From positions 36,916,762 to 36,980,761 of the forward strand of contig JASFXZ010000003.1 in the NCBI GenBank assembly GCA_032209605.1: a stretch of DNA of 64,000 bases, given 5' to 3'. A program made the position numbers and the translations under genes. Each line of letters opens with the position of its first letter. Position 1 is the first letter of the stretch. Positions 59,275 to 64,000 of this stretch are shown here, piece after piece. The notes under the pieces were generated by a model, which was not told the DNA's origin, made no database searches, and was given only the letters and a program-made list of their open reading frames with translations. This stretch comes from Mactromeris polynyma (lineage: Eukaryota; Mollusca; Bivalvia; Venerida; Mactridae).

Positions 59275-62060
59275 ACAAATCAACAAATGTTTTTATCATA
59301 ACTTACTTTAACATGAAGGAATATCATTCAATTTCAAACAATTTAAAACTTATTCAAGTTTTAAATGTGTTTTTTTCGGCCTAATTTTTTTTTTTTCACC
59401 GTGTAAATGCTTTTTTTATATTTTCGATTCTAGAAATGAAAATTATTTGTACTTTAAGAAAAAAAAGATTTGTTGCAGAATAAAGGAGTAAAAACGCAAA
59501 TCACTCAGTAATAATGGTGACTCAAATTGTAAATATATTAGTACTTTCAACGACTGGTTAGATTATTACTAGAACCTTTATCCTTTTTACAATGGAACAA
59601 GCTTATAATGATTTTTTCTGGGGACCTTGAGATTTACTTTGTTATATCCAAACTTTGTTGTAGAAAAAAATACAGACTAAGTTTTGCCAATTGAGAGTTC
59701 ACAGCTTTAACAAAAATCATCCATACACCGAGTATTAATCAATGCGCATCTACGTTATTAAGAAAAAGTATTCTCCATTTTACTTATAAAGCAGACAATA
59801 AAAAATTAAGCAATAAGCTACAGAAATTTTAAAAACACAAACTAGTATTTTCAAACACATTTATCTTGCAGTGATTGCAATCTGTTTCTTGTAATGGCTT
59901 AATAATGATATTTTATATCTACTTTAACATAATGTTGAGCCACAATGCATGCTTAAGTACATTAAAAAGAACTACCAACTAAAGAGGCAACATTTTACAC
60001 ACAAAAATAAGATAATAATAGAAAACAGTAGGGCTGCGAATCGGTCATGTTTATAGATACAATATGCATATCATATAAAATGATTGATATTCAAAACATC
60101 ATAAGATATTTCAAATAAGAAAATAAAGAATAAAAAGGAATTCTCTGTGCAAACATTCACAGTGAAGTAAAATCTAAAATTGCCACAGTCAGGCTTTGCT
60201 ACCGCATGAATCAAACTGTGGCCAAATTTCAAAATCAGGTACAAGGCAAGTAGAGAATATTAGTAAGTTATATGTATGAATGGTACTTATTGCAGACCAA
60301 ATAAAACGTTTTATGAAGAAGGTTCAATCGTTTTTTTCATTTCAATATTTGCCTAATATGTAAACGTTTGATATGACATGTCGGTGGAACATTAAATAGC
60401 TGTATCTGATAAATACCATGTACCGGGATGCAGCCCTATTAAAAAGTTGGATAAAAGTACAAACATGCTATGTCGCAGTACAAAAGGCCATTTAAACACT
60501 TACAATAAGTTACATAAGCATACAAATATAATTACAAATGAATAACATAAAATATAAGATAAAAACATCTATTTAAACTAGAGCACCAAACTGTGGGTGC
60601 CAACATTCACTCGATATAAATACTGGACACTAATAAAACAGTAGGTGAAGTATTTACATGATAAGAAAAGGGGACCTTACACACAAGTAACAAAGGGCCA
60701 GAATTTAAGTGAAGTTATTCCTCGAGTAAATATAAAGAAGAATTAAGATTATTTTGAGTACCATGGTTTTAAATTAAACAGGATTTTAAAATAAAAGTTA
60801 AAACAATTGCCAGTTCAAAAAGGGGAGTAATTCAGGCTAAGTCCATTAAAGTGGACTTTAACATACAGGGGGCACAGAAGCTGTTCCAAGTAAGGTAATC
60901 TTTGGTTAAAAAAATCAGACCAGGAAATAATCCTAACTCTTAACATCATACGATAGGGCCCGCTTACAGTGAATTTCTATTGGTTTCATTGTATTCAAAC
61001 CAGCACTTTGATGCAGGCATACTTGACCATTACATGACTCATTTATTAAAAAGCTCATATTACATCAACTATGTAAACAGTAGATTTATAATCTTTGAGT
61101 GTGGTAGGCGGCAAAATACCGTAATCCTTTGCAATTTCACTTTTACTTTTTGTGAACTTTCTACACTTTGTAAATTTGATACTTTCCTTTTTTTACTTGG
61201 CGTTGCCATTTCAAATAGCTATACATGTATAACGAGTGCTCTAAAAATGATAAAAAACGAGCCGTTTTATCAAATTTAGACGACGTTTTAAAAAAAATCA
61301 ATAAAGAATAACCACGAATGTAAGATTCCGTCAAAACATTACCATTACCGCAAAATATATGAATTTCTTTAAGTTTGCTCGACATTTTTAAAATAAAGGC
61401 AGTCATGTTTGTTAAAAATGTGTTCATTTTCTACGAAAATTAAGAGATATCATGTGGTTTTACCATGTAAAATTCAAAGATGTACAATTATTCAATGGAA
61501 GAATGACCAGAACCTAGGTAAGAGTATGAAATATCATCAAAATGACAAAACCCTCTACAAACCGGAAACCTCTGCAAACCGACCGAGTGAATTATCAACC
61601 GGTCCCGAAGGAGTCCGGTTTAGGGAGGTTTCACTGTATTATATTATAAATACATGTAATATATTAAATATTAAATTTATTGAACTGGCCAGAGGCTCGC
61701 TGCATATCATTTTATTAAACTCGTCCAATAAATTCAGACTACTAATACACCACTCAATTTGATATCCTCTAGTAATGAAATACCAACAGCTTTTTCTAGT
61801 GGCAAATATCATAAAACGAAGAAATTCGTATATTGAAATATTTTCTATCCGGACAAAATGCAAAACATCATGTGGAGTCCATTTTCAGAATGTGAAATTA
61901 ATACTCATACTTGCTATACCATAAATTGTTTATGAACTGACGAAATTTGATCATCAGTAACACAAATATAACAAAACTCGAGAAGAAATATCTTTCTACA
62001 TTATCAAACAGTTGTATCCGTAAATACTTTTATTTACAGTCAGACAGTCACTTTAAATTT
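59275..62060. other. AT-rich stretch with one small MITE
   Basis: No gene recognised over about 2.8 kb. A family E palindromic element is at 61546-61637. Open frames at 60980-61279 and 61161-61427 overlap on opposite strands and have no motif. Confidence 0.45.
61546..61637. mobile_element. Short palindromic MITE (family E)
   Basis: Left words CAAAACCCTCTACAAACCGG and right words, inverted, CAGTGAAACCTCCCTAAACC form imperfect inverted termini around a CCGGT...CCGG core. Confidence 0.5.
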
Positions 62061-62076
62061 ACCACTTTCATACTCA

Positions 62077-62082
62077 TTTATT
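62077..62082 (-). other. Candidate poly(A) signal of the PAN-domain gene
   Basis: AATAAA on the minus strand, about 290 nt after the TAA at 62374. A second AATAAA-type word lies near 62030. Confidence 0.4.
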
Positions 62083-62373
62083 CATTGGAGAATATACGCG
62101 TTTCTGTGATTGTTTGAACGATTATTTCATTTCGCATTCAATGCACTATTCTAGTAAGTCGTTAGCTCTACTTATTCAAAAGCGATCTTAGAGGATAATA
62201 TAACTTTAAATGTTTTATGCAAATGTGACGCTTTTAATGTCTGAATATGAAGTCTTAAAACATATTATAAAGATTGGAAACAATACACGTTAGTTAATAC
62301 TACACGCCACCAAATGTTTATCCGAATCGATTCAAGACTCAAGTTTTAACTTGTGCATTACTGTAGCTCCATT

Positions 62374-63602
62374 TTAAGCACAATTTCTTTGCCACAGTGT
62401 GTATGATGACACTGGATTGTAGCTGTCAGGTTGTGTCAGTGCAGTCTCTACTGACAAGTGACACATTTTATCATATATCTCCAGTTCTGCAGTCCGGCAT
62501 TCAAACGTAGTCTCAGCAGTACACGCATCCTTGCATGCTTGTTCCGAACTTCCACTTATCATGCGATTGTTGTTACCATTTATAGCGTATCCATCAAATC
62601 GTCCGTATGTCGAACCGTACGACACACAGTCTGAAATGGTCACAGGTAAAAAAAAGATATACAAATACATTCGATATTTCGAGTTACAAGGTCCTTTTCA
62701 ATAGAAATAATGAATAAATTACGGTTTCACGTGTACGAGTATAAAGTATTTGGACAAGGACTTATATACGCCGAAGTATGACTTTTAAATTATTTGAATG
62801 AACTTACCTCAACAAAGCATTGGCATAATTTTAAGTGTAATTGATGATAGCAGTGTCGTCTTTAGTGGAATTTAATTGTCCGATTAATATAAATTTACAG
62901 AATCTGACATGTGAACTTTGACCTTCTGCTGTGATCCATTTAAATCATTAAAATGTGTAATATACTTAAATATACTAAACAGTCGTTGATGAGTTAATTA
63001 AAACAACGAGCAATTATTAATTGGTCTATTACGCATTGCTGTTCAACCTAACATGACCAAATAGGCAAACATTTGGTGATAAAGTTACACCTATAGTCGC
63101 CACTTCTCCGTGATCTTATTTAAGCCGCTGAGGATTCTTTATTTCATGATTTGGACACGTGGTACATAATTGGTATAGATTAACTGGAATCAGGCTGATG
63201 GGAAAATACTGACCGCAAGCATTGAACATTTTAGCAAAATTTCTAGTTTGCTGCAGTTCTATCGCGTTAGATATCAAGGTTAACAGGATTAATTGCTCGC
63301 AAATGAACTGCGTGAAACCGTGATTTCAGTGAAAACACTGACATGATCGAAAGACCAATAAACTGATGACTTTTGTGTTTAGAACGACTTGCCTTACGGT
63401 TCTACTATTAGAGATTAAGGGAAGATATTAACTTTGTAAATCTGGACACAACTTTGTATTCTAGGTATAAAAGTACGGGGTATGAAGATAGACGACCATA
63501 CTTACTACTGAGGCACGTGTTGTCTGAAGCGTCGTAACTGCAACCAGGCTTACATTGGTTGGGAGCGGTTGGCGTGTTTGGACTGGGACATCTACAAATG
63601 TC
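62374..63602 (-). CDS. PAN/apple-domain protein, last two exons (5' end outside window)
   Basis: Probably secreted or extracellular; PAN domains bind proteins or carbohydrates. Exon 63602-63506 (acceptor TTTTTAG, donor GTAAGT) encodes a Cys-rich module (DICRCPSPNTPTAPNQC then CKPGCSYDASDNTCLS). It splices in phase 1 to exon 62630-62374, which encodes NCVSYGSTYGRFDGYAING, EQACKDAC, TTFECRTAELE, KMCHLS and YTLWQRNCA, then stops. The cysteine spacing with a terminal WQRNC fits a PAN/apple domain. The 875-nt intron between has no other feature. Upstream exons, including any signal peptide, must lie beyond 64000. Confidence 0.82.
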
Positions 63603-63609
63603 CTAAAAA

Positions 63610-64000
63610 CAAAAAAGTTCACTGTATAAGTTCAAAATACGTTGTACTGTTTTATATCGACCTCAGCATGAACACAATACTGAAAGTACCTGTTTATCGA
63701 ATATTTATAATTACGTGTCTTTAATCTAATTATGATAATATTTTATTCAAGTCATTTACAAATATTTGGAAACTTGATATACATTTTATTTCAATTTTAT
63801 TAGTTATGATGTTGATTTTCCTAGTTTGAAACATTATGCATGTATAATAACATGTTATATTATATCATGATGCCATTTTGATTCGTTGCATATTTAAAAA
63901 ACAGAAATGCAATATTTTCATAGTAAAAGTCATCTTGAGGATACAAAGTAATTACCAAAATTCCTCAAAAAATTAAATACTTTTTTGTATCATAGATTAT
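63610..64000. other. Right-edge sequence, presumably intron of the PAN gene
   Basis: AT-rich, no exon or repeat recognised. Confidence 0.4.

Noticed and set aside
1..64000. CRISPR arrays, bacterial operons or integrated viral genomes
   Set aside because: The window is eukaryotic; the tandem arrays lack spacer structure, and no viral structural or replicase genes were recognised.

Overview
This is a piece of a metazoan nuclear genome. It is AT-rich, the genes are split by spliceosomal introns, and the intergenic DNA is crowded with LINE, SINE, MITE and minisatellite sequence. The gene set (RPS24, a PRPP-synthetase-associated protein, an apolipoprotein-D-like lipocalin, a PAN/apple protein, a peroxisomal D-amino-acid-oxidase-like terminal exon) and the repeat flavour point to a lophotrochozoan, most likely a bivalve mollusc. 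That taxonomic placement is inference; the intron structure and animal protein families are read directly.

Layout. 1-4.3 kb: no gene recognised apart from a tRNA-derived SINE. 4.36-7.40 kb (-): RPS24 in four recognised coding exons, with a 5'TOP-like start and an NRF1-type palindrome. 7.44-10.72 kb (-): a degenerate LINE directly upstream of that promoter. 11.39-11.68 kb: a SINE. 12.24-27.58 kb (+): a complete nine-exon PRPSAP gene. Its first intron holds a 1.5-kb TIR element with an old LINE fragment inside, a later intron holds a 24-nt candidate microexon, and another holds a 19-copy minisatellite. 27.6-46.2 kb: mostly non-coding, with SINEs, MITEs, a LINE 3' end, an orphan Gly/Pro/Met-rich terminal exon at 35.9 kb, and a tRNA-Arg-type SINE with a clear target-site duplication at 43.7-44.1 kb. 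46.44-48.81 kb (+): a complete four-exon lipocalin gene. 49.69-52.66 kb (-): remains of a D-amino-acid/D-aspartate oxidase gene. It has an intact last exon ending in SKL, a decayed upstream exon, and between them 13 extra tandem copies of the last exon's 3' splice site and first codons. 54.03-56.85 kb: an apparently intact PIF/Harbinger transposon with perfect 27-bp TIRs, TTA target duplication, a two-exon DDE transposase and dense subterminal CGGCCG repeats. It lies in a LINE 3' tail. 57.04-59.27 kb (-): a LINE copy with an intact zinc-knuckle ORF1 but no ORF2. 62.37-63.60 kb (-): the last two exons of a PAN-domain gene that continues off the right edge.

The genes do not form a pathway. RPS24 and PRPSAP are housekeeping genes transcribed away from each other; the lipocalin and the DAO-like fragment converge. 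The most unusual structure is the amplified splice-acceptor/exon-start array at 49.81-50.58 kb. Next come the ORF1-only LINE, the intact Harbinger element with an internal empty-site comparator, and the PRPSAP microexon.
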